Positions 10,728 through 21,620 of a stretch of DNA of 64,000 nt are shown here, piece by piece. The notes beneath the pieces were generated by a model. It saw only the letters and a program-made list of their open reading frames with translations. It was not told the origin of the DNA and searched no databases. Source of the DNA: Larus michahellis (Eukaryota > Chordata > Aves > Charadriiformes > Laridae). Position numbers and translations under genes: made by a program. The stretch covers positions 87,962,215 through 88,026,214 of the forward strand of contig NC_133896.1 in NCBI RefSeq assembly GCF_964199755.1, given 5' to 3'. How positions within the stretch are numbered: position 1 is the stretch's first letter; the number at the start of each line of letters is the position of its first letter.

Positions 10728-13700
10728 GAGAGAGATATGCTGAACACTTGCACTAGAGTTGTTTCAGTAAATATACAAATACAAATTAACCATGTATATA
10801 ACACTTGGGCCTAAGATAAACTATTAAAAGAAGTATTTCTCCTAGCAGAAAAGATGCAAAGGAGTCTGGATTTAACTGAATGAATCTTAGCGACAGTTTT
10901 TAATTACAGTACCTTGCACAGCACCTCCTTTTTTGCTGCTTTGATCACTAATATATTGTTAGAACACGCAGTTTATACCCTCCCTTAGAGCCATCACGCT
11001 GGTCACAGTCACGGCCAGAGAATTTTTCATTTTTCAGAATATATACTTATTTCATTTCTGGTTTTATCCATTACAAACTGTACTACACTAAACTTTCCTA
11101 CAAAAAGTTACCACACCACTCAGAGACTTACCAGTCTTAACAGTTACCAATGGATAAAAGAATAAAAACATACCACAAATCAGGTTGAAATAATTTTTCA
11201 GTCTGCATAAAGAAGTTTCAATCATCATCTTCATAAATACAGTAATTTTGGCACTTCAAATTTATTTAGCCTACAATGATTTGCTCCGGCAATTTTTCAC
11301 AGGGACAGGAACTGAAACATTATTTAGTATTGTTTACTCTGCACTACAGCATTACCTTTTTATCCTTGTATTTTGTTGCTATGGAAGGAACATGAAGGTA
11401 TTTAAAATACCTTAAGGATATAAACAGGCACCGAGAGGGATCATCAAATCCAAGCAGCCATTTAAAGGAGAAAACGAGACACATATCCAAATGAACAACT
11501 TGAAATATTTCACTTAACACCTAATTATATGCTAGAAGAAAACATACATGCTACTGTAGCCTATTGACCCGATTTCTTGTACGGAACGTGAGGAGGAGAA
11601 TCATGAAGCAGAAATAAACACGGGAACATTTACTAATTTCATGGGCTGCTTTTGTTTCAACAGTGCAATTAGACCATAAAGTCTTATTTAGCAATTTGCC
11701 TCACTTTTGAAAGTATGACTAATAATCCACAGTTGAATGTAACTGTTAATTTCTGAGGTACACCCTGCATAAGGGGATGGTGCTCTAGGCACAAAGTTCA
11801 TCAGATCACTCAGCAAGGAATTAGCATCACTTGCTTGTCTAGAAATTTTTGTTGTACTAACATAAATGGAATACCTAAGCCATGCTCATCACAGATGTTT
11901 CCCAATGAGATGAGTACCATATACAGTACCAAACAAATCATCTATCATGGGTCAATGTATCAAATACATCAAATTTATAGCTCAACTCCTTTGTTGAATG
12001 GCTATGTAGAGTAAGAGTGACAAAACACTTCGTACTGAAATACTGTTACAAACTTTCTGGTCAATGCCCCCTTAATTTTCAATGTCAATAAAAAGAGATT
12101 TTACAACATCCTCTGGCTAGGAAAAGGAGTCTGAAACAGTTAATCAAATTACTGGGTTCCACCCCCTCCTTTCTTTTTTGCTGAGTAACATTCACTGCTG
12201 CTTCTTCAGATCCCAGCAGCAGGAGAAAAGCATAGACACACATGATAAACCATCAAGGAGGCGGTCAGCAGCCACAGGACTGAAGGGGAAACCTCAGGCC
12301 ATGCATGTAACCAACAAGGGGTACATCCTGCTCACTCTCTTGCAGATGCTGGGAGGCACCACTGAAAGGTAGTATTCTCACAACACAATTCCTGATGCTT
12401 TGAGTAAGCTGAAGGTGGGAAGTCCACTTCCCCAGGACAGCCTTTTCAAGCCTACTGCTGTCATGGACCCTAGCAGGGACAATGTCAGGCTGGACAAAAC
12501 CAGCATTTTAGTTCCCATCGCTTTTCCTTTTCCCTTACTGGTCCACGAAGGGGTTCACAACTATGCAGCAAGACATTCTTGCCCTCCATGCCAGTCCTCC
12601 CCGTCCAACCCTGTGACACAGCTTGAGAGTCACTCCTGTGTGCTATCAGTTCCTCCTCTTTACGGTCATTGAGCAAGTCCTCTTTTTGCCATCTGCAGGG
12701 TTTAGTTCTGGTTCTCCCACACTGAAGGACTGTGCTAGCATCAGTGATCCTTCCCTGGAAGAAGGATTCCAGCAGCTGGTGAAGGAGTGAATGTGGCTTA
12801 AGCATAATACTATCACATGCCTGAAAGGCTTCATTTTGAGCCAAATACAGGAGCAAAAGGAAAAAAGCAGTACCTTGGACTTCACTATTCTTTCCCAGCT
12901 TCATAAAGTTGTCTGAGGGCAAGTTACTGTATGACAGTAGTTTCAAATTGCTTTCACAAAATGATAGAAAGGCAGCAACAGGAACCCAGTAAAAACCTCA
13001 TCCAAGTAAAGGGACTGAAAAGAAATAAAAGTAGCAAGAGAAACCAAACGTTCCCTACTCTCTGCAACCACAGACAGTAAAGACTGGGGTCCAATGCCCT
13101 GTATTAAGCTCCACATGCACACACAGTGAAATGCAGCTTGTGAAGAAATTTACTGAAAATGCCTTAATATCCAGTGAAATGAGCTCATTAGAAATCAGTA
13201 GCAATAACCACCATTAAGGAGGAAGGATACTACAGTCAGATTTTCTCCTAACTGCATGAAAAGAAAAGAAAAAACTCATCCATTAAGGAAATGTGAACAC
13301 TACTCAAATCAGTACTTGGTTCTTGGCAGGTATTACCCTGACTGGCCAGCAACCACAGTACAGAAATGAAAATTAAAAGATAATTTTAAAAAGTCACAGA
13401 CAAAATTTGTTTCCTGGAATCAGATAAATTATTTCAAGTGTCATCAAAATAAAAAAGGAGTATTTTTACATTTCACTATGTTCACAGATCAAATAAAAAG
13501 ACAGCAAAACAGCAGAACATATTTTGAATGGAGGTATTACAGCAACTTTTCCTTTTCACAATTCAAATATCCTGGTTAATTTTAAAGAACTTTCCACATA
13601 TCTTTCCTTTAACAATCCATACAGAATAGTTGAGGGGAAAATACGATGGGACTAGACTTGGGGTCGAGATTTTTTTCAAGCAGCATAAGAGAAGGCGTCC

Positions 13701-13852
13701 CAATTCTTAACTGCAATTCAAGAAACAACTAAGCTTACTTATTAAAAAAAGCATCAGTAAGGTGTCATCATACCACCACCTGGCTCCCCACGTAAAAAAA
13801 AAAATCATGCAGACTACGCAGACTATATATTCAACAAAATCCACAGCCTTAC

Positions 13853-13935
13853 CAGTTAATAACAATTCTTCTTTGATTTGTATTCCATGAAGCAATTTGA
13901 TCAAATGGACAGATGTAGAGATGAGACCCAAGTTC
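13853..13935 (-). CDS. ATXN10: ATXN10 coding exon 3
   Basis: The exon is 83 bases: one base to finish a codon, 27 full codons, and one base carried over. The acceptor is AATTTAATGATAG| after a run of T, and the donor is ACTG|GTAAGG. Spliced to exon 2 it gives VVR-NLGLISTSVHLIKLL followed by HGIQIKEELLLT. Human ataxin-10 has NLDTIGVAVDLILLF then RELRVEQESLLT, also 27 residues, so length and phase agree as well as residues. The exon ends in phase 1, so the next exon should begin with two bases completing an Ala or Gly codon and then, by homology, code for a FRCGLQFLGN-like block. I found no such exon between here and position 1. Confidence 0.93.
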
Positions 13936-14402
13936 CTATCATTAAATTGGAAAAAAAAAATCACTTGATATGAAATACACTTAAGTAAAGCAAAAATGCT
14001 TTTCACTGAAGTTAACAAAGTCTTCAACATCTTCAGAAACTCTGAAATAAAAAGTGGTTTCTTCTACTTAACTGTGCCTAACTATCAGTAGCCACACTAC
14101 TGCCATCAGAAGCAAAAGGAACAGGTTTACTGCATTAGCCTACATATTAATAATTTTGGACACAGTACCTCCAGAGCTAAGTACCCTTTCTTTTCTTCTT
14201 GCTAGTCTTCTAAATCAGATGTTAAAAATTAGCAGGTTATTCCTGTAATTTAAACAGCTTTATTTGTGTAAAAATTTTGCTTTGTTTGATGTTCCAGCGT
14301 TCAGGGAAAGCATCAATGTACGTTACTTCGTAATAAACTTTGAAGATTCTAAATACCAACGAAGTGATTAGTGACTGCCATTATACTGTTATTTTTCCTC
14401 CT

Positions 14403-14616
14403 AAACATGAGGAAAAACTTCTTTAACTTCTTTACATCAAGGGTGGCAGAGCACTGGAAGAGGCTGCCCAGAGAGATTGTGGAGTCGTCTTCTCTGGAGA
14501 TATTCAAAACCCACAAGGACACGATCCTGTGCAACCTGCTCTAGGTGAACCTGCTTCAGCAGGGGGCTTGGAATAGATGATCTCAGAGGTCCCTTCCAAC
14601 CCCTACCATTCTGTGA
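14403..14616 (+). mobile_element. CR1 LINE 3' fragment
   Basis: The fragment reads AACATGAGGAAAAACTTCTT, then AGAGCACTGGAAGAGGCTGCC, and ends in a tail with GAGGTCCCTTCCAACCCC and CCATTCTGTGA. This is the last part of CR1 ORF2 plus its short 3' UTR in plus orientation, about 214 bases. It is antisense to ATXN10, inside intron 2. Confidence 0.9.
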
Positions 14617-14721
14617 CAGCCATAAAATGAATGGGGCCAGTTCAAAGGGAAACACACAAAACTCTCAGAGGGAAGCAGGGAAGGTGATGTAATCATTTAT
14701 CCTTTCTCCAGTGAGAAGGGA

Positions 14722-14767
14722 TCATAGATAGAATCTCAGAAGGGTTTGGGTTGGAATGGACCTTTAA
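14722..14767 (-). mobile_element. CR1 LINE tail remnant
   Basis: TCATAGATAGAATCTCAGAA followed by GGTTTGGGTTGGAATGGACC is the reverse complement of a CR1 3' tail. Only about 46 bases are recognisable. It converges on the plus-strand CR1 tail ending at 14616. Confidence 0.7.
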
Positions 14768-15173
14768 AAAAGTAAAGCCATTTGGAATGAAAAACACCAA
14801 AATAATGCTACAGGTAAAGATCAGCAGTCCTGGAGGTAGATAACATACATGCCAGGATGTGCAAGCAACAGGAAAAAAAATGAAAGTCAAAGAACTCAGT
14901 ATAAGCAGATGAAGTTTTCAGCCTTAACTCATTTGTACTTTAGTAGTTAAGCTTTTTGAGAAGGGATTAGCCAAGACAGAGTGGCTGAAACTTCGGAACA
15001 TGGCAATACCATTTCTACCAAACCTATGCATGAGTTACTTAAAAAAAATATCATCACATGAGTGCTGAATAATTGTCTTCCGCAGATGTTTTCTAGACAA
15101 ACATATACTCCTTCTCATTGAGCTCTAACAGAGAAAAAGATACATTTATAAATATATAATACACGCATGCACA

Positions 15174-15268
15174 CTGGTATACATACAATCTATTAAAATC
15201 AAAACGTTTCCCATTCCTTCTGGTATACATACAATCTATTAAAATCAAAACGTTTCCCATTCCTTCTG
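15174..15268. repeat. perfect 46-base tandem duplication
   Basis: The unit starting CTGGTATACATACAATC occurs at 15174-15219 and again, identical, at 15220-15265, with three more matching bases. The lack of any difference between the copies suggests a recent event. Confidence 0.95.
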
Positions 15269-15877
15269 ACACCAAATTTCTTAACAGCACACAAAGCACA
15301 GAAACTGACCCTGGAAGGAACAAAGCTTCATATTTCCCAATAGCTTAAAAGCTGTTACACAATCCTTGTGTTTACAATCTTTGCATTCCTTCCTAGAAAT
15401 AATCGGTTTTGATTTCGATCAAAAAAACCTGTTGTTTGAGGGGGTTTTCTGAATATCTGAATGTTTCACACTTCAACATCAAAGGCACATAATTTTCTTT
15501 CCATTTACAACTGTTGATCATTCAGGACATTTAATTCCTAAACAAGTTGTGCATTCGCAACTGTTTGAAATCAACACAAACATATGGCTAATACACAGCG
15601 GGCTCAAAGCACCCAGTGTAGTATTAAAAGGAGCATAAATTCTTATGCCGCTACAAAGCCAAAACAGTATCCGATGAGTAACCCATTGAGTCCTTCACTG
15701 TTAGAAACATGGTGAGAACTTTCTGTCCACACAGGCCTTCCCCTCCTGCAGTCTAAAGGAAAGTATAATTAGCATCCAGCTTCCAAAATAAGCAAGGCTA
15801 TGCTAACTGCCTAGTGAGGGAAAGTATGCAGCACAGGTATGACCAGTGCAGAGCACATATTTGTTTAGAAGTGGTTG

Positions 15878-15939
15878 GATATCTGAATTCCATTAGAAAG
15901 TAAAAATTAGCTTTTACTTTCTAATGGAAGTCAGGTATC
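15878..15939. repeat. long inverted repeat / hairpin in ATXN10 intron 2
   Basis: TTCCATTAGAAAGTAAAA (15888-15905) and TTTTACTTTCTAATGGAA (15912-15929) are perfect reverse complements, separated by ATTAGC. The pairing continues outward for ten more positions (15878-15887 with 15930-15939) with one mismatch and one T:G pair. As RNA from either strand it would fold into a stem of about 28 pairs with a six-base loop. Confidence 0.92.
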
Positions 15940-16414
15940 TGTAATTAGGTTGTACTTGTCATGCTACTGAAAAGGGCAATCCTACCAACTCCCAGCCATG
16001 CAATTCTGTTTCCCCCTTTTTGTTAACATGAGTAACCGTGGAGCTACAGTAAGTTACAATAAGGAACCCAGTCTGGCTGAATATCCATCCAGCAAAACTT
16101 TATAAACAAGCATATAATTTTTCTGTCAGATCAGTTCTTTGACCCACAACACAATCACGCGTGTTAGCACTGCCAGGAACAAAAAGGTAAGAGCCTGAAC
16201 TTAGATTGACCTTATTCTAAAACTAATGCCTTCTAAGAAAAGTCCTGCAACTTTTGTGGCATTAATAAAATTCTGCCGCAGCACAGAAGTTGCGACTTTG
16301 TCCCATGTCAAATTTATATTTAGTTCAATAAACCAAATTTGACCAGTCCTAAGAAACTAAATTTTAAGAGTGTAAGACAATTCTTCATGATCTAACAAAC
16401 TTGTAACAGGGCTT

Positions 16415-16525
16415 TTTTTGAGAGGTGGGGGGGTGTTTGGTTGATTGGTTTTGGGTTCTTGGCTGGGAGGGGGGAGGGGTGTTTTTGTTGGTTGTCTCTT
16501 TTTTTTAAAAAAAAAAAAAACAAAA
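16415..16525. repeat. G/T-rich then T/A-rich low-complexity patch
   Basis: Plus-strand G tracts (GTGGGGGGGTG, GGGAGGGGGGAGGGG) are followed by TTTTTTTT and A14. The clustered G tracts could form a G-quadruplex; the strand is antisense to ATXN10, so its transcript would be C-rich here. Confidence 0.75.
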
Positions 16526-17145
16526 ACCAAACAGCAGGTAGACTACCAAGTTTTCAGTAACTACAGATGGTTGCATCCCAGCCCCTCAATGTTGCAACAG
16601 ACGCAGGCAAAAAAAAAAAGAGAGGCTAAATAACTTAAGGAGCCAGCCTGACTTCTTATTATCCATTAATATCAGTTTACCTATATATGTATCAGGGTTG
16701 ATACGCACAATTCTACATGCTATACTTCGCCATGAGTACCAGACAGATCTAAATGGACCTTAGAAAACCCCATACTAATCCTGTAACTGATAATTAAGAC
16801 TATTTACTTATTCATTATGTTATCCAAAAAAATTAAAGAAACGAAAGAGAAAAAAGGATAGTTCTACAGTCAGACTTCAAACGGCTTACATCATTTGCAT
16901 AATCAACTCGTACTAAGGACACAAACACTTTGTTCTATTATTCAGCAGTGCCCCCAACTCTGACCTACAAATAGATCAGCTATTTTTGTTCCTTGCATAC
17001 TTCATTTCAAGTGATTGCATCAAGCAGGAAATACCAGTTAATAAATCAACTAACACAGCAGTGTAAAATAAGAATCTCTATATAAAACCACACAAACATC
17101 AGAAGGTTATATTTTTGTATGGGTTAAAACGGATCATAACTATAC

Positions 17146-17337
17146 CTCACGACATGTTGATTCTTGGCACACTCAACACAGGCATTCCTCAGACATCTGA
17201 AACACTCAGCTATGAGCAGCAGGCAGGTGTCTAGATCTACCAATTCACAGGAGTCCTTGTAGACCTGCTCAATTTCATTTGAGGCGCTCATCAGGATTTC
17301 CAGAAGATTCCGAAATACACTTTCTTCTGCCATTTCT
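17146..17337 (-). CDS. ATXN10: ATXN10 coding exon 2
   Basis: The exon is 192 bases with acceptor TTTATTTATTTCAG| and donor GTGAG|GTATAG. It enters and leaves in phase 2. The translation starts REMAEESVFRNLLEILM and contains LLLIAECFRCLRNACVEC, then KNQHVVR. This is the most diagnostic match in the window: human ataxin-10 has LQLITECFRCLRNACIEC followed by VNQNSIR at the same place, directly before the exon 3 sequence. The alignment also follows the human FQRVLDILKKSS block near the start of the exon. These residues form the first helices of the N-terminal armadillo-like region, so the exon is likely under structural constraint. The open frame runs on upstream into intron 1, but the acceptor and phase set the start at 17337. 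Confidence 0.94.
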
Positions 17338-19544
17338 CTGAAATAAATAAATTTGTAGTGAACAAAAAAAAGTGTGCCACTGTCAAAAAGCATCCTATTA
17401 TGGCAGTTATGCTTCTTATTGTAAACCCTAAGATGTTTCTGCATCAATCTGTAACTATCCTTAGTATACAAGGTTTTTCCAGTAGAAAACATGTATGCAC
17501 AAAGTTGTCCCACTAGGCTTTTCATAAAAGAGGCTGTGAGGGAGTTGTGTTGTTGCCTTAGCATTCCTATAGCTTTCCAACAGCTCTCTGGAATCCAAAA
17601 ACCAAACAAACACAAAGTGTCCCTAATGCATACAGACAGCACGATTATACATGACACTGCATGTTGTTTTAAGAATAAGGAATTGATTTAACTAATGAAC
17701 ACAGTTTAGATGTTTAACACTAGATGTTTCAGAAGAAGGAGGCATCACAAGCTCCATTATAAAATAGCCTGCCACAAATTTCAACAGAGGGAGAGTCATG
17801 AAGAACACCTGTGGCTGCACTAGCATCATTCTGAAGTGTGTGAATTAAAGCCAAAGAAGGAAGTCAACTCTGTCTACTTCAGCAGAAAACTACACATAAA
17901 AAAAAAAATACCATGCCACTTCTTAAGAGTATCAAGACCTAGGAAAACAACACTACAAAACCGTAAGCACATAGACAGCTATTATACGAACGGATAAGAG
18001 AGCTGATGCTGCTGCATCAAACTCCCCAGGAACAAAGCACGCATCTGCAGATGATCTGTTACACAGATACACAAAATGCTTCCAAACTACAGCTATTTAC
18101 ACACTCTCTCCCCTGATTTTATGTTCAGAAAGGAGATGAGGGCAACACAGTACTTTTGATCAGAGTCAAAAAAAGGAAAATCCGGACACAGCTTCCTTGA
18201 ATCTTAAACAGACTTGTACTCAAGATCAAACAGGAAAATTAGGATCTGAGACATAAGGTTGGGAAAAACCTGCTAAGCTATGAACAGAAGATAGCGGGAT
18301 GAAATGGAAAGTAATATTCAACAAAATACCTTCTCACAAAAAACTTTTCTTAAAAGAGAACTTAAAAATTTCATGATCAAACATTAGTAGACGATACAAT
18401 ATTACCTGTGTTCTGCTACTTCCTCAAATGTCTAAACGTTTGCACAATTAGAAATTTTACCTACCCTTCAACATAAGGGATCGCTTATGCGATCACACCT
18501 CCATAAACCAAGCCATTGTAAACAATACCATTAAATTACTCTAACAATAGGTATCAGATCTCCAGGAAATACGTATTTTTTCTACAACCTCACAGTGGAT
18601 CAAGACCAACACACTTACACAATCTCCAGCTACGTAAAAAAACCCCACACAACAGCATCCATGAGAATTATCGACAGGTAGGGGAAAAAAAACAACCAAG
18701 CTACATTTTACAGAGGTGTAATACTGAGGGGGCAATATACCAAAGTGGCAAAAAGACAGACTGAAAGCAGACCTGGTCCTCAGTCACAAAGAAAACAGTG
18801 GAGCTATATAACCAGAAAAGATTGGAATTGGTCTGCAATTCTTCCATAACCTTTCCGCTAATCTTTAAATATTAATTTATAAAGTTAGCAAGGAGCCTCT
18901 TCAGAAGCTTTCAGGAGAAAAAATACCTTCTATTATAACTAGGCCTTGACATTCATTACGAACTGCTCTCTGGATATTCCAAAAATTTCTGTTCCCTATG
19001 TTTTGTTGCTTAAGACAGGATGTTCACAATTTGCTGCTGCCACCTGTCCTTGATTTCAGCATCAAGTATTCTACAGAAATAGAAGAGGAAGCAGAAGCAA
19101 AGTGTACAACAGCTGAGCCCTCAGACAAGGAAGACATGCACAATTTCCCATTAAGTCAAAACAAAGTTAGAATTCACGTATCCATGCCAAAAGGAAGACT
19201 ACTGTCACTCCTTGTAAGATCTAAGTACTTGATTGCTAAAAATAGAAACTAAAAAAAGATAACTTCCTAGTGAACACAGAGTTAAAAATATTAATGTAAC
19301 CCTGTTCAAAAGACTAGCGCTCCAAAAATCATGAAACTAGCCGGGAATTAAGAGAACAACCCAGAAGTTTGCAATTCTATGTTTTAGGTACTTACACCAT
19401 TCCACTCCTTTAGGCAGAGTACATAAAAAGCCTTTAAAGTATTTATCTTCACAAAATTCCTAGTATTCCTTCTTTTTGTAGAATAATAACAGAAGCATAA
19501 AGAAATTGGGTCATCCAGTGAGCACTGGGTCATCCCAACTGAGC

Positions 19545-19572
19545 ACTTCCAGTGCTCAAAAGCACTGGAAGT
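19545..19572. repeat. short perfect hairpin in ATXN10 intron 1
   Basis: ACTTCCAGTGCT (19545-19556) pairs with AGCACTGGAAGT (19561-19572) across the loop CAAA. Just upstream, TGGGTCATCC occurs twice at 19508 and 19527 (approximate starts), and GAGCACT is repeated, so the patch has internal duplication. Confidence 0.85.
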
Positions 19573-20229
19573 CTCAAGTAAAGCACACAGCTGAATTCAA
19601 GCCTCACAAATTCCACACCAGAATCCTGTAGTTGAGGCATTATTTTACTCACCTTATTTGGTTCTGAATTACAGACTATCAGAACTCACATTTTTAAATT
19701 GTTTCCACAAGCATTGAACAATCAATCACGTCATAACAAGAGAATTGTAACTGAATACCACAATTTTAAATACCAAACATCCATTGGGTTGTGTCTTCTG
19801 GTTCAACAGCACCAATGACAGTATTTTCCACAATTGGCAAATTTATTGCCAAAGTTGCTCTCAGATCCATTGTGTCATGTCCTATAGGATATAAGCTAAC
19901 ACTACAGCCTTGTCTTTCTGGAAGGGGAACTACAGTGTCTATCTTCCAGACCACCTGCACTCATAAAACTTGGCTATTTTGGGGAATAGCTACTCCTCTG
20001 TCAGAGTGGCAGAGGTTTCAGGGAGAAAGGCAAGAAACAGGCAGAAAAAGCATCAGCATGTAAGCCAAAAATATGCACAGGTCCTCCTCTCTTCCTAGAA
20101 AAATTGAGATGAACACCAGAAGGTCTCCTGTACACACAAAGGTCACAAGGGAATATTTGTAAGCACATCTTCCTCCCTGCCCCCAACTTTTAAATATGAG
20201 TTTAATCAACAAAAATAGTACTGGGAATT

Positions 20230-20245
20230 AAAAAAAAAAAAAAAA
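20230..20245. repeat. A16 run
   Basis: Sixteen A residues followed by CTAAAAAAACC, inside ATXN10 intron 1. Confidence 0.9.
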
Positions 20246-20929
20246 CTAAAAAAACCAACACAACTTTATGATAAAAATTTCGATTTCTTCTTTCTTAGGT
20301 GTTATAACCTTCAAACAGCTATTGCTAGGACGAGTGAGCCTGAGCTTCCCACCAAACCACGCTGCCTCCCACCTTCCAGGAGAATGTAAACCACTACTGT
20401 ATGTCCTGTCATGCAACTGAACCTCTGCATGCCCAGCCTCTGCCAAAGCCTTCAGTGTTGTGTGGCATAGCAGAGGTTCCCCCTGACCTTACAGGAATAG
20501 CGATGCTCAACACGGGCTCCCTACCTTCTCCGGTAACCACATGCTTTCCCTTCTTTCCCTTAAAGCCACTCAGGGGCATCCAACCTTTCCTCCCACCGAA
20601 GCCACGGCTGCCCATCCTGCTGCACAGCACGTGCCCTGTCGACGAGACCTACAACCACCGCCCTCATCCCAAGGCCTTACCCTCAGGCGGGCAATAAGCT
20701 GGCAGCCAGCAAAGCCTCACACAGGCACGTCTTACCCACTTCTTGCCTCCGCAGATGGCTCACCATGGCTTTCTGCCCCACAGCAGCTATTCCTACAGCT
20801 ACAGCCCACCTGAGCATACCTGCCTATAAGGGCAACTGTTACTGTCATCTGCGACTGGGAGAAAAGCAAAAGCAGAGCTTTCCTGCCTGCCCCGAGCCTG
20901 CCACAGGCACCGGGATGCAAATGGACTGC

Positions 20930-21620
20930 CAGCTCCCCGTGGCACCCCAAGGGAAAGGAGGGGAGAAAGGACAGGTCGCCCCCACCGGCCCCGGGCCCCA
21001 CGGGTGACCCCTGGGTCCCACACGAACAGCCCCCGGGGGGGTGAAGCGGGGTGGCGCAGAGACTTCACAGCAGTAACCGGCGGCACCCTGCGAGCACTGC
21101 GGGCCCTTTCACTGCAGACACCCGGAGGGACAAGACTGCCCTCGGAACGTAAGCGAGCCCTGCCCGCCGGCACACGGGGGAGCGGGCGGGCCGCCGCGGG
21201 GACCACCCAGGCCCGCCGTCCGCGCCGCTTCCCGCAGCCGGAGCTCCCTCCCCCGGCCCACGTGGCCGCGGGCGGCCCCTCCTCCCCACTACCTGGGCTG
21301 CGCCTCCCGGAACAGGCCCGCCAGCCCCCGCACGCTCTCCAGCCGGGCCTCCGGCGCGGCTGCCATGGCGTGACCCAGCCGCGCCGCCGCCGCGGACAGC
21401 GCTCCCGCCGCCGCCATGGCCTGTCCCGGCGCGGCCCAGCTCCGCCCCGCGGAAATGGCGGCGCAGCGCGGCCCGGCCCCGGCGGGTGAACGGGCGGCGC
21501 GCGCGGCGCGGCGCGGCGCCCCGCGGGACCCGGCGGTAAAATGGCCGCCGCGCCTGTGTGAGGGGTGCGCAGGGGGAGCGTTCGGTGTCGTGCCTCGCGT
21601 GGGGCCGCCAAGCCTTGACT
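20930..21620. promoter_or_regulatory. ATXN10: CpG-island promoter of ATXN10
   Basis: This stretch is very GC-rich with dense CpG, in sharp contrast to the AT-rich sequence on both sides. It covers coding exon 1 and the start of intron 1. Upstream of the ATG there is a GC box (GCTCCGCCCC, 21440-21449) of the Sp1/KLF type. Two ATGGC-CGCC-type motifs, at 21453-21462 (AAATGGCGGC) and about 21538-21549 (AAAATGGCCGCC), resemble YY1 sites common in housekeeping promoters. No TATA box was seen. Broad, TATA-less initiation and possible divergent transcription are typical of such islands but are inferred here. Confidence 0.85.
21293..21417 (-). CDS. ATXN10: ATXN10 coding exon 1 (N-terminus of ataxin-10)
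   Basis: The start codon at 21417-21415 lies in a strong context (GCCATGG). The exon reads MAAAGALSAAAARLGHAM, then a segment ending GLAGLFREAQP, and stops at a donor CCCAG|GTAGTG after 41 codons plus two bases. The two carried bases (AG) join the first A of exon 2 to give Arg, so the frame is kept. The second half resembles the human N-terminus (ARLSGVM ... LRALTALFKEQ). The alanine run at the start is GC-driven and probably variable between species. A second in-frame ATG, Met18, also in GCCATGG context, is an alternative start that would drop the alanine-rich stretch. The exon sits in a CpG island. Longer open frames cross this region in other frames, but they reflect the scarcity of stop codons in GC-rich DNA. 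Confidence 0.88.

Larger units (their letters stand above)
7076..13852 (-). other. ATXN10: ATXN10 intron 3, proximal part
   Basis: AT-rich sequence downstream of exon 3 that begins with a GTAAGG donor. It contains an A17 run at 10711-10727 followed by GA repeats, and two exon-like open segments (9919-10050 and 8325-8526) described separately. The conserved block expected in the next ATXN10 exon is absent, so I read the stretch as intron. Confidence 0.65.
13936..17145 (-). other. ATXN10: ATXN10 intron 2
   Basis: This 3,210-base intron lies between a GTATAG donor and a T-rich ATAG acceptor (minus-strand sense). It holds two converging CR1 tails (14403-14767), a 46-base tandem duplication (15174-15268), a long hairpin (15878-15939) and a G/T-rich then A-rich low-complexity patch around 16415-16525. 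No further exon was recognised. Confidence 0.8.
17338..21292 (-). other. ATXN10: ATXN10 intron 1
   Basis: This 3,955-base intron begins GTAGTG and ends TTTATTTATTTCAG in the minus-strand sense. Its first few hundred bases are inside the CpG island; the rest is AT-rich. It contains an A16 run at 20230-20245 and a short perfect hairpin with nearby direct repeats at 19545-19572. No CR1 copy and no coding exon could be supported in it. Confidence 0.8.
1..21470 (-). other. ATXN10: ATXN10 gene, 5' part (promoter, exons 1-3, introns 1-2, part of intron 3)
   Basis: Three coding exons on the minus strand join in frame (phases 2, 2, 1) to encode about 132 residues matching the N-terminal quarter of ataxin-10, a roughly 475-residue protein in human. 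Family knowledge: ataxin-10 is a mainly cytoplasmic armadillo-like helical protein linked to neuronal survival, neurite outgrowth and cytokinesis; expansion of an ATTCT repeat in a late intron (intron 9) of the human gene causes SCA10. The exon order runs from high to low coordinates, so transcription proceeds towards position 1 and the gene leaves the window there. The transcription start is not known; 21470 is only a guess inside the CpG island. Identity rests on exon 2 and exon 3 similarity plus matching splice phases, recalled from the human protein rather than computed. Confidence 0.88.

Noticed and set aside
10918..10960. 35-base exon-like piece with a TTCTAAC branch-like site, ATTAG acceptor and AAG|GTACTG donor on the minus strand
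   Set aside because: Too short to support; no homology, and such pieces occur by chance.
12485..12946. 153-codon minus-strand frame in intron 3, with a short KLGKNSEVQ-like piece before a GTACTG donor
   Set aside because: The likeness to the human exon 4 region is only a few residues, the upstream acceptor is poor, and the rest of the frame has no known domain.
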